Part shown: one piece after another, positions 10,378 through 23,204 of the stretch
Layout: the number at the start of each line of letters is the position of its first letter
Numbering within the stretch: the first letter of the stretch is position 1
Origin: Hyphodiscus hymeniophilus
Lineage: Eukaryota > Ascomycota > Leotiomycetes > Helotiales > Hyphodiscaceae
Reading direction: 5' to 3'
NCBI GenBank assembly: GCA_016508695.1
Contig: VNKQ01000004.1
Location: 1,302,001-1,366,000 of the forward strand
Length of the DNA stretch: 64,000 nt
The notes under the pieces: model-generated
What the model saw: only the letters and a program-made list of their open reading frames with translations
Told to the model about the DNA's origin: nothing
The model's database searches: none
Program-made: the position numbers and the translations under genes

Positions 10378-13300
10378 CTACAATGCTACCAGGGTTGGGC
10401 ATTGGAGGCACACCGGGGTTGGGGCAATCGAGCTGTGGCTTGGACTCCACATGCCGGGAAGACTCTCGTATGGGCTTGGTTGGGGTGGCTCCTGCGGACT
10501 TTTGGTTCTTTCGAGATAAGGAGATGATCCATTTCGGCCACGGCTGGCGCTTCGAAGTCGCTCAGCTGCACGAGAAAATCTGCCAGTAATACTATTGTCG
10601 GTCTCGCTGCGGCCACGGTTATGGCTGACTGTGGAACTACGTACTACAGCTTGCAGACTCTGTGGAGAAGCTGGAGCTTCGACGATTGGACTGGTCGCAG
10701 CTGCTTTGTCTTCTTCGTCGTCCATCACGATCTCAATCACTCCCGATCCTTGTGACACTCCGGAGACGATAGAATTCGTGTTGGGGTTGTTGGGCCGATA
10801 CAAGGGAGCTGGTGGAGGTGGAGGAGGCATGGCAAGATGTTGCAATTCCTTTAGAATCGGTGGTGCTGGCGGTGGCGGCGGTGGGGGCGGTGTAAGGTTG
10901 TGGTTCGATGGATTGAGAGGCTGAGCGCTTGCTTCGATTGTCTCATCAATGCCACTCATGATGTTTGGCTGGCCACTCGCGTACACAGGGATACTGCTGT
11001 TCCTAGTCTCATAGCCAAGAGTTCCAGGTTGAGACTCTCCCGGGGCGATTTTGCGAGGCGAAAGCATTGGAGGTGACCTGGAGCCTGTGAGGCCTTGCGT
11101 CAAACGCCTACTGCTGGGAGGCAGAGCAGCTTGAAAGGCTGGATGAGTTGGAAGTCCAGCTGGAAGGGGATGTGGAGATAAAGGCGGCTCTTCTGGAATC
11201 GGAGCAGATGCTGAGCGAGGAGGCAAACGGCGAGGCGAAGCTTGATACGTCGTCTTGGGGAGAGGAGCGAGGTTCTCGAAAGCGTTATTGTAAGACATGG
11301 CATTCAGACTTCCCCAAGAAGGTGGGCTTGGTGCCAAATCGTATCTTTCCGGGATTTGTGGAACATCAGGGACATCTTGGTTTTCAGGATCGTATTTCGG
11401 ATGCCGCATTGCTCTTGGGGTAGCGGGCAATCCAATCTGGACAGCTGCGGTCGCAGCAGCTTCCGTGAGATACGCTTGAGATGTGTTGAGGCTCGATGGA
11501 TTCGCTGGGGAAGTCGTCTGGCTTCGAGATGGATGTCTTGGAGAGGGGAACGTTTGGGATCTCGTGAATTCTGGAGAGCCCTGCCGATATTGCATTGGTG
11601 ATAGTCTAGCAAGTTCCTCAGGATGCACAATCGGGGGAACGGACGGACGGCGAGCAAGCGACTTCCGTCTCTCCTCAAGTTCCCGTGCAGCCTGCTCTTT
11701 CTTGAGAGTTCGCTCATCCTTGATCTGACTGATATCACCAATTCTAGCATCCGAGACTGATCGAGAATGGGAAGGATCACGGCGTTCATACTTTATGTGT
11801 AGCGATGGCTCCTTTCGTGTTTTGCTGGCTTCACGCTCGGCAGGTCGACGACTACTTGACCTGTCACGGCGCCTTCTATCTGGAGATGAGTCCCGGACCG
11901 TACTTGTTCCACGATCTCTTAGTCGACTCGTACTTCTTTCACGGAAACGCTTTTGCTGCTCGTGGGCACGTCTCAGGTCTTCCTCGTCGTCATCTTGGTA
12001 AAACTTGGCCTGTGGAGACATGGGGAGTGGTGATGATGGCGATCGCATCACAGATCCTTCGCGACCTTTGCTTCTGCCTCTGGTATCTACCAGAGTAAGA
12101 CGAGTATCGGGGCTAGGTCGACGGCTATTGTTGCGACTCGTCACACGGCTAGCAGGCTTGCTTTCAGCTTGTATCCTGGAAACAGGTTCAGGAGAGATCC
12201 TCCTGACTCTGCTGGAGGGCTTGGAACCCTTGACTCTTGACTTGCTGGCATCTCTTGCTCTCTTGAAATCACCAGAGTCATCACCATACCCAACTGCACC
12301 AAGTTCCTTAAGATCCTCAGGAGACATAGGGATCGGCGATGTAGGTGACCGCTTGGCTGGCTTTATGTAACGCATCGGAGCTCGTCCTCGGTCTTCAACA
12401 GAAGGTTCTCTCGCTTTAGATCTCCGGCTAGCACTGCGAGCCCTTCCAGACGTATCTCTCCTCTCACGACTCCCTTGTCTGCTTTTTTGCTTCCCGGAAT
12501 GGTACTGAGCAGATTCCAAGCTGCTGATGTATTGATCAAGACTCCGGCCAGTGACAACAGGACTTGCAGTTGCCCCAGTTCTATAGCTACGTTCGCTAGT
12601 AATAGGGCTCCTATTGGATGTAGAGAGCGACACTGTCGATCCAGCAACCGAGCGTGAAGCAGTAGTGCGGTGTCTTGACGATGACGCCACGGAGTGGACA
12701 GACAGTTCTGGAGATGTCATGTAGTTACCAGTGATGATATCCTCCATTGGAGGCCACTGGATCTGTAGTCCATCAGGTTTGCGATCACGGGAACCATTTC
12801 GACTACGGGCATCGCGCTTCTTGATAGTGAATGATTCTGGAGATGGAGATGGCAGTGGATTTGAAGACGTATTTTTGGATTTTTGCATCATTGGACTTGC
12901 TGTCGCGGCTCTGCCAGTGGGTTGGTAGGTTGTTGCACTGAGCTGCACCGTTTCGGGCTGTGAAAAGTTCCGCTCATGAGCTCGAGCTAATCTGTCATTC
13001 TTTTCCTTTTCAGAACCGGAGTCAACAGGGGTAGGAAGCTTCGCAGGTTCCAGTACTCTCTTGGGAAGAGCAACGTCAGAAGGCATCTCGCCGATCGACG
13101 GTAGTCGTTGTCTCGTGAATCCACCAGGAGTCGCAGTCCGGGCAGACGCTGGGGTGTGGTATGCACTTCGACGACCAGGTACGAGGAAAGCGGTGTGTGC
13201 TGTATCACCAGTTCCAGGGGACAGCGCTGACTCTGCAATTGGCGTCGCACCTCCGCCAGAAGCTCCAACGGGGGTCCGCTCGTCATCGCCCAAGCCAAAG

Positions 13301-15816
13301 AACTTCGACTTTCCAGCTTTGTCACCAAAAGTTGTGATCAGCTTTAATGCAGACGTCTTTGCAATACTACGTTGAGGGCCTCTCGGCCCAGGAGGTGATA
13401 AAGGTGGACTAAGAATCTCTGGGATACTCTGGCTTTGAAGCTGCGAGAAAGTAGCAGCCTGGGCTGTGGGAGAGAACCAAGGTCCAGCGGGCTCGGATCC
13501 AGTGCAAGAGAAGCATCTGATGGCCAGCTGCTGTTGGCTATGCTGTACTGCCCATTCTCCCCACTTTCTGACTAATTCGGCTTGCCTTTGCCAGTCCGAA
13601 GGGAAGACATGACACGTCAAAATCAATGCCTCCATATATCGTTTGTGCGATACGTATATCTCTATCGCATCGTTTTGATCACCCATTCCAATCATGATCG
13701 TTGCAGCGGTATGTACATCACCCTTCTCAAGGAGACGTTGGACGTAGGCTCGGGCAACCTTGGTTTGAGAGGCGTGACCACCAATACCACTAAGAGCCAA
13801 GAGCATCCAGTCCGACGAAGTCATGGACTCGGAGCTCGTTGCCATAATGTCGGTATCAATATCGCCTAACCATTTGGTGAGGAGAAGACGATTAGGTGAA
13901 CCTAAAGGATGTCTGCTCATCTCATCTTGAATTAACTCTTCCGCTTCACCGTTCCACCCAAAGATTGTGCTCAACATCTGTCGCCGGAGATCATTGTTTG
14001 TAAGCATAGAGTTGTCCAACACCTGTGGGTGGCTGTAAGGGATGTCGCTCAATCTTGACTTAGTAAACTTGAATAGATCTACGACTTTGCCATCATCAGG
14101 GCTCCTGAGGACCTCCTGCCTGAGACGAGAGCCTCTTGGCCTAGAACGGTTCGAGGAGTTATGGGAACTCAAACTACTCATGGAAAGGCTGTCCCTACTT
14201 GAGACTACTGAAGGCTCACGAGTAGAGTGAAGCGATGATCCAATCGACATTGTCGTCCCTTCACTGAGACCACGTGACATGACAGAAGAGTGCTTGCGAT
14301 ACCCAGTATGATGGCGAGATCCCGCTGACGATCTTGATGTTGTTGACGTCTGACTTCTGGAAGACACTGGGCTCAGTGTATCCGATCGATCTGGTCCACT
14401 TTCCCTCTCTGCTTCCAACTTGTCCATCTCTCTAGCAATCCTTGCCAGCGGCGACATGTGGTCCTCATCGCTCTCGGATATGTCAATATTGATCGGAACA
14501 GAAGATAGATCGCCACTTGCTGTAGCCGCTGAGGCCTTCTGTTTCTTCTGTTCTTCAATAGATACAGGTGGCGAAGGGGGTAGCAGATTGGCCGGATGCT
14601 GCACGTTTGCCACCAACACAGGAGGTGAGTTGAGGTCATATTGCTGCGCCGTGTTGTTGTGACCCAGTGTGAAAAGGGTGGCGCCAGGGCCATAAACAGC
14701 AAGACCTTTGACATGATCTAGAGTCGGCACAGACTCATAAGTGACGTGTTTAGTGCGCACATCCCATGAAGATGTTTCCCTAATCGAGGTTGTGTCAGTC
14801 TTGTCCTGCTAAGCGCGCGCGTCCAATCATGCATGCTGAGAACTTCATCAGTGCTTACCCTTCAGAAAATTGGACTATACGGCCATTTTTGGACCATCCT
14901 AACCAGTTTGGACCGTTCATGTAGTTCTCTGACCGTTTGAGGACCCTGACAACTTTGGCTGTGTCGCTGCTGCTTGGTGACTTCGCAATACTCCAAACGC
15001 GCAGGTCCCCATCATTCGTTTGACTGGCCAACATATCCGATTTCTGCCGCGAGGATGATGCATGCCATGCTAATGTGACGATTGGAGACGGTCCTCTTGA
15101 TGTTGTCAGATTGTGAAGAATCATGAATCTTGGCTGTAAAGCTGCGATCAAGAGTGACCCATTAGAGAATCTAGAAAGTGTTAGCGATTGACCAAGTGTT
15201 TTGCAAGAAGCTGTAGATACCCAATTGCGTAAGTTCTACAATCTGCAGCTGGTGCTAAAGCTGTGATTGGTATTTGATCTATTGTTCTCGCAGAAATGTG
15301 CTCGGAAGTTGTTGGTTCAAACAGGATGACATTTCCCTGGGAATTGCCTGCAAAGTATCAGTACCACCTCAAAGCAATAGGAATTTCCGGTTTACCAAAT
15401 GCAACATTGCCATTGCGCATCCATGCCGCCACTGTAAGATTCTCATAAGATGCAAATCTCGCAACCTCATCTCCCGTCATACAATCCCATACGATAGCAG
15501 TCTGCCCCGCATCATAACTCACAACCAATCGTCCTGCTCCTCTGTCACTGACTGTGTCCACTGCCAACAGTTGTATCTCCTCGGTATGCCTTGAAAACCG
15601 TCGCTCAATAGTCAGAGTATCATGGTGTGCGCAGACAACTGAATTCCCTTGCGCATAAAGGAACATCGACGCCGTTGCCGCACATGGATCAAAGTCTCGA
15701 GTCATTTGTGCAGGCATACTCGAACTGATCTCTGCCAACGTCGCTAACCTCGCATTTGAAGAACGACCGGAGCTCATTGAGAGCGAGCGGTTTCTCGACA
15801 GTTGCCCCGCAGACAT
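10378..15816 (-). CDS. Large WD40-repeat scaffold-like protein of unknown function
   Basis: Exons 15816-15396, 15347-15221, 15170-14859 and 14779-10378 join in frame to 1753 residues. The first 300 residues form WD40-type blades (TAIVWDCMTGDEVARF, GDLRVWSIAKS, ending SSWDVRTKHVTYE). A Ser/Arg-rich stretch and a helical alpha-solenoid-like block follow (DWMLLALSGIGGHASQ, GDVHTAATIMIGMGDQNDAIEIYV). The C-terminal 1000 residues are disordered, rich in Ser, Pro and Arg, with two polyproline tracts near 10820-10905 that could bind SH3/WW/EVH1 partners. The layout of beta-propeller, solenoid and long tail is typical of cytoplasmic scaffolds; I do not recognise an orthologue. The start at 15816 has a good context (GCCATGTC) and an in-frame stop lies upstream. 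The last residues may be mis-framed (see findings). Confidence 0.85.
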
Positions 15817-18800
15817 GGCGACAGCAATGATGTCCTTCTTGTTATCTGCGATACGGACAGCGAGTTCGTTAGTCGGAAGCCCGCATATGGCGTGAATGCC
15901 CAGAGTTTGAACACAGGAATGACATTGGATCCCGAGCTTGGGAAACCCAGCGCCAATTCAACAGATAATTTGCAAGAGGCGACTTACAGATCTTCAAGTG
16001 TCTTCCCACCCCACAAGCAGTAGTGGTCCTGCAGTACAGGGCTGATCACAATCCACGCCCAATTCTTGTCAATCGTCACATGGAGGTTCTGGCTGCCCAA
16101 CGTCGGTCTAATATGTAGGTACCGAGTAAACGGCTTATGCGGGTATTGTGTTGCCTTGAACAGCTGTGTTGGGTATTATTGTACAATTCCACGTCTTGTG
16201 CAATGCTCGAGAAGCAGGAAGAGAAGAAACGACGGAGTACAACTGAGGAGAATGGTTGTAGGTAGCACGGGACTTCGCGGGAAGTTACAAGTCACTCGAA
16301 CGGCTGTCGCCTCGTGGCGTCCGGGCCCAACGAGAGGCAAGAATTAGAACTTCGGGCGCTTGAATCGAGCGGGGGCCAAGGGGGCCAAACGAGGATCCTG
16401 CACGCTTGTAGAAAGGGAATCAGGAGTAATGACTCTGTGAGGGCGTATATGGCTTCATATCGTCCGTGAGCATTGTAAGAGCAGAGCGCCTAAGAAGAGG
16501 TGCTACGTGCTGTCAGTGGATGATCCGGAGCCAGATTTAGATGCACATCTCTATCCGAAGCATGGGATCTGATGCGGCCGCGGTCCGGCTCATCTCGATT
16601 GATCAAGTAAAAGCTCGAGGATCCAGGGTCTGGGCAGCCACTGCATACCGCTTAGAACCCTGCTAGAGTGGAAGATGTATATATCTCAAGGGTCTCGAGC
16701 AGGAGTAGCATGGTGGGCATGCAACGGTGGCCCGGATCTCCATGCAAGGTGAGCTCGTTGAGGCAATGCTTTGTAGAGTTCTGCTGGAGCTGGACTTGGA
16801 CTCGAAGCCATGTGCCTTCCCGCACAACAATGGCATTGTAATCTGTGATATTGAGACGGGCCCATGTTCTCATCACACAGCGGGGTTCGAGCCAGGAAGA
16901 GCGCAAGTGTCTGTGACAGTCTGACAGAGAGGAAGCTCCCCTACGAGTGGCTCACAGGGGAGAGATGAATTGGTGGAGAATTCTGCAGGAGCTCCAATGG
17001 ATGGGATCATGGATGGATAGTGCTGGCCAAAGGGCTCCATTCTCGGCGAGGCTGCAGAAGGTGTCTGTTTGGCCGTGATGTCCTTGGATCTTCCAAATTT
17101 GATAGAGCGCTCGAAGATCAGGCGCTGTTCTGACCACTTGAACGGGCTCGCCCATTAGCGACGCTCTAGCGCCGTGTACAGAAAGGCACCTCCAGAGTCC
17201 CATTGGTCGGCTCACCACATCCACGCATGCACAAGCTATCACAACTTCATCCTATCATGGCCGTGAGAAGCTCTATGTCCAGGGATCGAGAAGGCCGTTC
17301 TTGCGCCTCACCGTCAAGTCGTCGAGTCTTAGGCTCTTAGCTGCTCACTGGCAGAGGGGATCCCAAAGATACTAAAAGCAGAGTCCAGCGTCTACAAAAT
17401 CGTTGTGAGTGGTAACATTCCTCTTGTTCTCAATCCTATGAATCCCCCAAAGTCCCGACTTGTCCCACTGCTGTTTCTGCTGAGCGACCGGTCAATTATC
17501 GTGCTCTCGTTCCTCGCCAAAGATTCCTAATACCGTTGGGTGCAACCTGGTACAGGATGTGGTGCTCGAGGTGAGCATGGCACCGTGGCTATCATCAGTG
17601 CGATCCACGTTCTGAAAAAGTCGAGTGGTTGGGGGAGGAGGGGTACTGTGGCGCTTTTCATCCTGTCATCTCTGCTCTGATCTGGCCCGGTCTACGGAGT
17701 CTTCTTTCGTTTTCATATCCCCCGACGTCTCAATATTTGATAGTCTGTCAATAATTGATGAAAGAGCACTATACTGCATTTACGAGAGTATGCAAATGGG
17801 CATTGTTGTGATGGATATGTAGGGGATCTATGGCTTCTGGGGGTCCCGGCATGGTCCTCCCCTCTCGGATGGCTTCCGTCTCTATCGTTATCTTCAGTCG
17901 CATTAAAAGTTCAAGCATTATTCTCGGCATGTGCCATGATGTGCGACATCGAAGGCTCTCCCGCTCTGCACGTTTGTCAAAGCTCCCGCTGGCACAGCAG
18001 GTGCTTATCCGAAGATCCCTTCCTTTCTGCTGGTCAGTGCAAAGGCCACCGCGGGGTAGAATCTCGTGGGTTGTGTTGTGCTCTCTTGTGAAACGTCGTT
18101 GGAAGGCACAAAGCCATCTGTGGTTTCTCATAAAGTATCTGCAATGCGCCTCCGCTGTGTTTTTCCCGATTTTCCACGTACCTGCTTCTTCCATACCGAC
18201 TTTTCATCCCACGCCCAAGGACAATGCCTGGATGGTACGCACTAAGCACGACACGAGCTCGTCCCACGTTACCCAAATATCGTGGCGGATGCTTGACCAA
18301 ATCGCATTTCAGAGATCATTTCACAACAGAAAAGTGGATGCAACCCAAGGCTGCCCGAAAAGATTGAGACTCAGCGAGTGATTGGCAGGTCTTAGGGATT
18401 TCGGGGCTTTAATTTTTCTTATTGGTCGCTTTCTTTCAATTTTAATAAACAATTGTGCCCATTGTGCAGAAACGAATATTTAACCGCCCACACTGTTCCT
18501 AATCTGGGAGTTCAGACAAATGAATGCCCCAGCGAGTTGCAAGGCCCTGTTCTTCTTGCCTTGTCTGTCGTTCGTCAGCCTCGACCTTGCTCTTTGTCAC
18601 GAGTCACCTGCATGAAGGAATGGATTGGATGCCACATTCGAAAATCTCATAGAATCCAAAGGTAACGATAGTCTTGAAATTATCAAATTCTTCAATACGA
18701 TACAGGTCAATCCTCCCACGGCATGTTTCTTTTCTTCCACCAACTATGGCTTGCGAAACATCCTTTTCTCCTTTCTCCTTCTCAAATCACTCCATTATTA

Positions 18801-19408
18801 TCCATCGATAACGATGATCCTCCTCGCATCAACCTTGTTTTGATCCCTGCTTCAAGCCGAAGAGCGGTCCAGCTCTTAGCGGCGGCTCATGGGCCGTTCC
18901 CTGTTGTCGCAACCGGGGAAGCTAGCTCTTTAACCATGGCTAAGATGGCTTGCTTCACCGCTGGGCATCAAGACATTTTCAGTGATCTGCCCAGCGGAAA
19001 TGAGGTGATGGTGGCTTTGAGGATCAGCCTCCTCGCCATCAGGAAAGCGATTCCGAGACCGAACCCCAGAGAAAAGCATATCAGGGTGTGATTTCGGATC
19101 GTCATGGAACGGATCTGGACGATAATGGTGAAGCCGTGATCACTCTTGTGCTTGAGCGGAGCTACAGTTCCCGAACGGAGTTGTGCTGATCGTTGCGTCG
19201 ACTTGTTGCTTGTCTCAGGCTCAACTTTCTGACGGACTGATGACGGATCTGTCTAGCTTGACTGCAGCTGTCTTGCAGACATGCATGTTTCCTTCAGATT
19301 TCGAGTGTTTTCTGCGACCGAAATTAGTATCGTGCGCAAAAATGCATCACTAACGAGGCGACTTACCAAAATAGGATTCCAGTGAACGAATCCGAGACCG
19401 ACACTCTT
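15817..19408. other. Long intergenic region, no supportable gene
   Basis: About 3.6 kb. The part next to 15816 is probably the 5' leader of the WD40 gene and contains a plausible GTAAGT intron near 15988-15938. Elsewhere open frames up to 183 codons (17830-18381) show no domain and no splice structure. No transposon ends or tRNA-like folds were recognised. Confidence 0.5.
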
Positions 19409-19861
19409 TCATTCACCAACCTCTTTTATCGGGCTCATTGGTTTCCCACTCGACCCTGATCTTGACTTTCTCGAGCTGCGACTTCCGCGACGCCTCCGCT
19501 CCCTCTTGGCCTTCTCCTCTGCGATCAACTGGCGCATCAACGCCCCAGTATCCACGACGACTTGTGCTTCAGGCATCAAGGTGTGGGAGACAGGCGAACG
19601 GTCTAAGTGAGGTGTGGCGAGAGGCGTGCACTCTGCGTCGTCGAATACGCAAGGGAAGAGGAGGTCGTCGTCGGAGATGTATGAGTTGACTGGTCCTTGA
19701 TCATCAGAGCTCGACTCTGACGAGGACAGTGATGACCTGCGAGGCCATGAAGGGTATGCGCACGATGGAGACTGAGCGCGGGTTCTTGATGATGTGGGGA
19801 TATCCATGGCGGTTGTGGAGTAAGATGTGGAGGGTGGAGATGGCGAGTATGAGAAATACAT
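19409..19861 (-). CDS. Small Ser-rich conserved fungal protein of unknown function
   Basis: A single exon of 150 residues. It has a Ser-rich N terminus with a CAYPSWPRRSSLSSSES block, an acidic SYISDDDLLFP motif, a helix VVDTGALMRQLIAEEKAKRE, a basic Arg/Ser tail (RRRRGSRSSRKSRSGSSGK) and a terminal MSPIKEV. The order PSWP.R.SL - SDDDLLFP - LI.EEKA.R - MSPI matches, from memory, a widespread uncharacterised family in Pezizomycotina. The basic tail suggests nuclear location or RNA/DNA contact, but the function is unknown. A TATA-like element (TATAATAG) lies about 70 bp upstream of the ATG. It is followed upstream by 3.3 kb without a gene. Confidence 0.75.
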   Translation of the reverse strand: MYFSYSPSPPSTSYSTTAMDIPTSSRTRAQSPSCAYPSWPRRSSLSSSESSSDDQGPVNSYISDDDLLFPCVFDDAECTPLATPHLDRSPVSHTLMPEAQVVVDTGALMRQLIAEEKAKRERRRRGSRSSRKSRSGSSGKPMSPIKEVGE

Positions 19862-22800
19862 GATGTTGTTCTGCTTCTCTGCGAATGCGCAAAAGTTCAG
19901 TCAAGTAGAAACCCGCGATCGGGGTACTATTATAGAGATTTGACGCCGTGTAGATCGTCGGTGGCTGTATGACGGCGCGGTGAATGTATTTTCGTGCTTC
20001 GCGGACACCGAATGTCGCGTATGACAATAATGTCTGTCAGCTTGCAGGGTCCGAAGAGTGGCGGAGAGCAACAAATATAAGCCAGAATTTAGAAACACGG
20101 ATTCAGGAGTGAAGAGGGAGCACGACGGATTTTAAGAAGCAGGAGTCGATAGGAAGTATATTTGTTATTTGTTATTTCTTGTTTGCCTCCTGGGTGGTGG
20201 AAGGAAATGTATGAATCATATACGACAGCTGGACACTCCCGGTGCTCCCCCCACTCTGCTTCGCTCTGGGCCTCGCGGAAGGCGGAAAAGCAAGAAATGC
20301 ATTCCAAACGTCCAGCCTCCAGGCGGTGACTGAGCCCCGAGCAGTGGCTTTCCACCACTCAGCAGGGAGTTGACCCGTTGACTGTTGGTGACTGGTGGTG
20401 ACTGATGTTGACTCGTGTTTGATCCCCTTTAAATCTGCTGGTTTGCTGCTCGTTGCTGGCGATGGTTGGGCATCTAATGCTGACACGACCTACAGATTTA
20501 CAGTCACCCACAGACCCCTCCACCATTCACAGTTTCCGACTTCATCACTGGCACACAGGGACCGTCTGACCGCCTCACACAGCCGGGAGCGCACCGCTCT
20601 AGACGACTCCATCAACCGCATTTTCCCATCCTCCCATTCTCCCATTCTACCATTCTGGCTGAGCGGTGTATTCTCGGAGGGTGTGTAAGGTGTGTGAGCG
20701 AAACCCCACGCTGCAGCGTATCAACGGCCTAGATCGCGAGAATTTGCTGTTTTCACCGCTGTTTCAATTATTCGGACCTTTTGACTGGATGCCGGGAACG
20801 TAGTCATCACCAAGACACCAACTCAGCAACTCTTCCTCGTCTGCCACCAAAGCCTTACGGAATCATTATTCCACCTTGCCGCGGCGCCGTTGCCCGGGGA
20901 GAGGAACAGAGAAATGAAATCAAGCCTTGGAGGTGGACGTGCGATAGCCGACGGTATGTTTTGCCAACTCACGGTGCAATATTTTGCGGGTGAATGGTCT
21001 GCCAGACTGCCAGACTGCCATACCGGCAGGGCATGAGATCCGGCCTGTACGATGAAAGTCTCATGCTACGTTCCATGTGCCTGCCCCCTTTTCGATATAT
21101 GCGTTCACCGCGATGGCTGGTCAGTACGAGCCAAGGAGTGGTCTGGCGACTCACCCAGCCGATCAGAGAGCCCCTTGGCCAACTTTAATGTTCCAGAACA
21201 GGATGTGAGATTGGAGTTTCCGTGGCTGGCGATCATCGGCTTTTGTTTTTCGTTTTAGTCCAATTCAAAGCACATTCCGTATCCCTGCCCCGGTCTAAGT
21301 TGAGCTTCCCGTTCGTGGGGTTCCGATCTTATTAATCCTCCACTTCCAACACCCCCACTCTCTCTCCTCTGTCTGTCTCCCACTCTCTCTCCGTCTGACC
21401 TCTCCGTCACATAAAACCGACCCTTCCCCCACGACAAGAGCTGTGAACGGACGCCGGACTCGGACTGGATATCACATCACAAAAACCAATAACAAATGAA
21501 TAATCGCCGAAATCCGTCTCTGCCTATTCCCCCTGAGAACGGAAATCGCCATTAAAAGCAGATTATCGGAATATCCAAATGGAGCATCCCGCTCCAGAAT
21601 CCCGATAGGTAGAGGACGGACTGGCCCAGAAATCGCCTTGGGCTGCAACTTTCAGGTCGTTGTCCGTGGCTGAGCCATCTGCCCTTCACGATCAATAGTC
21701 AAGACACCACTCGAATGACCAGTCCTTGTGACAAGTCCGACTCCTGAAAGCCTGCTTCACATTCACACATTCCATATCCTCCTATCCATCCAGACCGAGG
21801 CAAGGCGAGTGTGACGTGTGCAGAAAGCAACACGATGGTTTGACGAGGCTGACCCAGCAATATCGAACAAAATCATCGTCGTTTGCCTGAGCGGCGAGAC
21901 AGGCTGACGGGGAAATAATCAATGTGACGAGCCTGGTCCATTCAGAGAGCAAACCTCCCGACTGCGCACACCTGGAATTTGCGAACTGACGACTACTGAG
22001 CTGTCATTTGTGAAATCGTAAGGGCGACTGCAAATGTTTCCCCCGGAATTGCCTTCCTGCTGCGCAGCGGCTGCGGCGTACCGCCCAGAAATGTAGAACT
22101 TGAGCATTTAACGCCCGTGAAGTCATCGTGGCACAATGGCTTGGGATGAGAACGCCCAATGCCTTGGGTGCAGCTTCACGTGACTCGTATGTCTTTTGAT
22201 CGCCCAGAGGGAAAGCAGTAAGATGAGGAGATAACCTGGCCTTCGTCTCCATCGCCCAACACCATTCTGTTCTACTCATCTAAAAGCCGCACAACGGCTT
22301 CGAGGAGGCAAAATTACAGGTACATATTCACGCCCGTTTTAGTCAGCACATCAGCTCAACTGATCACGTGACTATCTGGAAAGTGTATTTTACTTGAGCT
22401 CAAAAGTAAGGTAGGTAGGTAAGGTATGCAGATATAGCGAGTCTAATGTACTCCTGAATGCGGTGGGGTTGTAAAAATAATTTTCAGCCTGCTTCCAGAT
22501 AGTCATACGTGTACACCCGCCACCTGACGTCCATTCTAAACTTTGGGTAAATTCCACGGCCTTTGTTGCACATCTGAAGCTAGTCGTTCCTTCCCATTAT
22601 TTTTTCGGAGATTCTCTCCATCCCTTTTACATGCTTTTCAAACATGGAACAAGGACCGTCTCACAAGCATGACGCTTCGACGCCCGTCGTAGAATAATGA
22701 AGAATAATTCCATATCCGCAATGGCGGGGAGCATATAAAGCATATCACGAGCATTAAGAGCCTCTTTAGTCGCGGCATGGAATAAGTACATGATGCTTCT

Positions 22801-23204
22801 TCGAACCTATGGGAGACCCGGATGGGACGAGTTCATTGAAGTTTAGTATCAGAAAGCTTCTGGGTTTGCGTTTTGCCGTCAATTTGAAGGTACGCCGATA
22901 TATGAAATTCGGAGGAGTTTAAAGGTCATTATCTTCGGTAATAGAGACTTTCGTGATCGGAGCGGATAGAGCGAGGAGAATTTGTATGAGCCAGATGTCA
23001 TGAAATGACTGTCTACCTACCTTAGGAATCCTCATGGAAAAGAGTGTTTAAGCGTTTGATACAGGGCATCGTGGACTGAGGAAAGCTGATTGATTATAAA
23101 CCAGCATAGCTGCAGAAGTTGACAAGAGCCCCAATGGGATTCTGGCAAACACCATTGTTTAAAAGGCTCTACACCTGCTCATTGTCATCTAGAGCATCAA
23201 TACT
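19862..23204. other. Long intergenic region upstream of the small Ser-rich gene
   Basis: About 3.3 kb with no supportable gene. It contains pyrimidine-rich tracts (about 21340-21420), short GGTA repeats near 22410-22425, and a CACGTG E-box at 22365-22370 in the context TGATCACGTGACT. It could be a long regulatory region or an unannotated non-coding transcript. Confidence 0.5.
22365..22370. promoter_or_regulatory. CACGTG E-box
   Basis: A palindromic CACGTG core within TGATCACGTGACT, the site type bound by bHLH factors such as Cbf1/Pho4. No transcript start is visible close by, so function is uncertain. Confidence 0.25.

Noticed and set aside
15774..16180. Open frame upstream of the WD40 start (VTIDKNWAWIVISPVLQDHYCLWGG)
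   Set aside because: It looks protein-like, but no ATG precedes it and splicing the local GTAAGT intron leads into a different frame from the WD40 protein; treated as leader.
16870..16905. T-arm-like GGGTTCGAGCC suggesting a tRNA
   Set aside because: The flanking five-base stem does not pair and no acceptor or anticodon arm can be placed.
17830..18381. 183-codon plus-strand ORF
   Set aside because: Composition is random-like with no recognisable family, and overlapping frames are also open.
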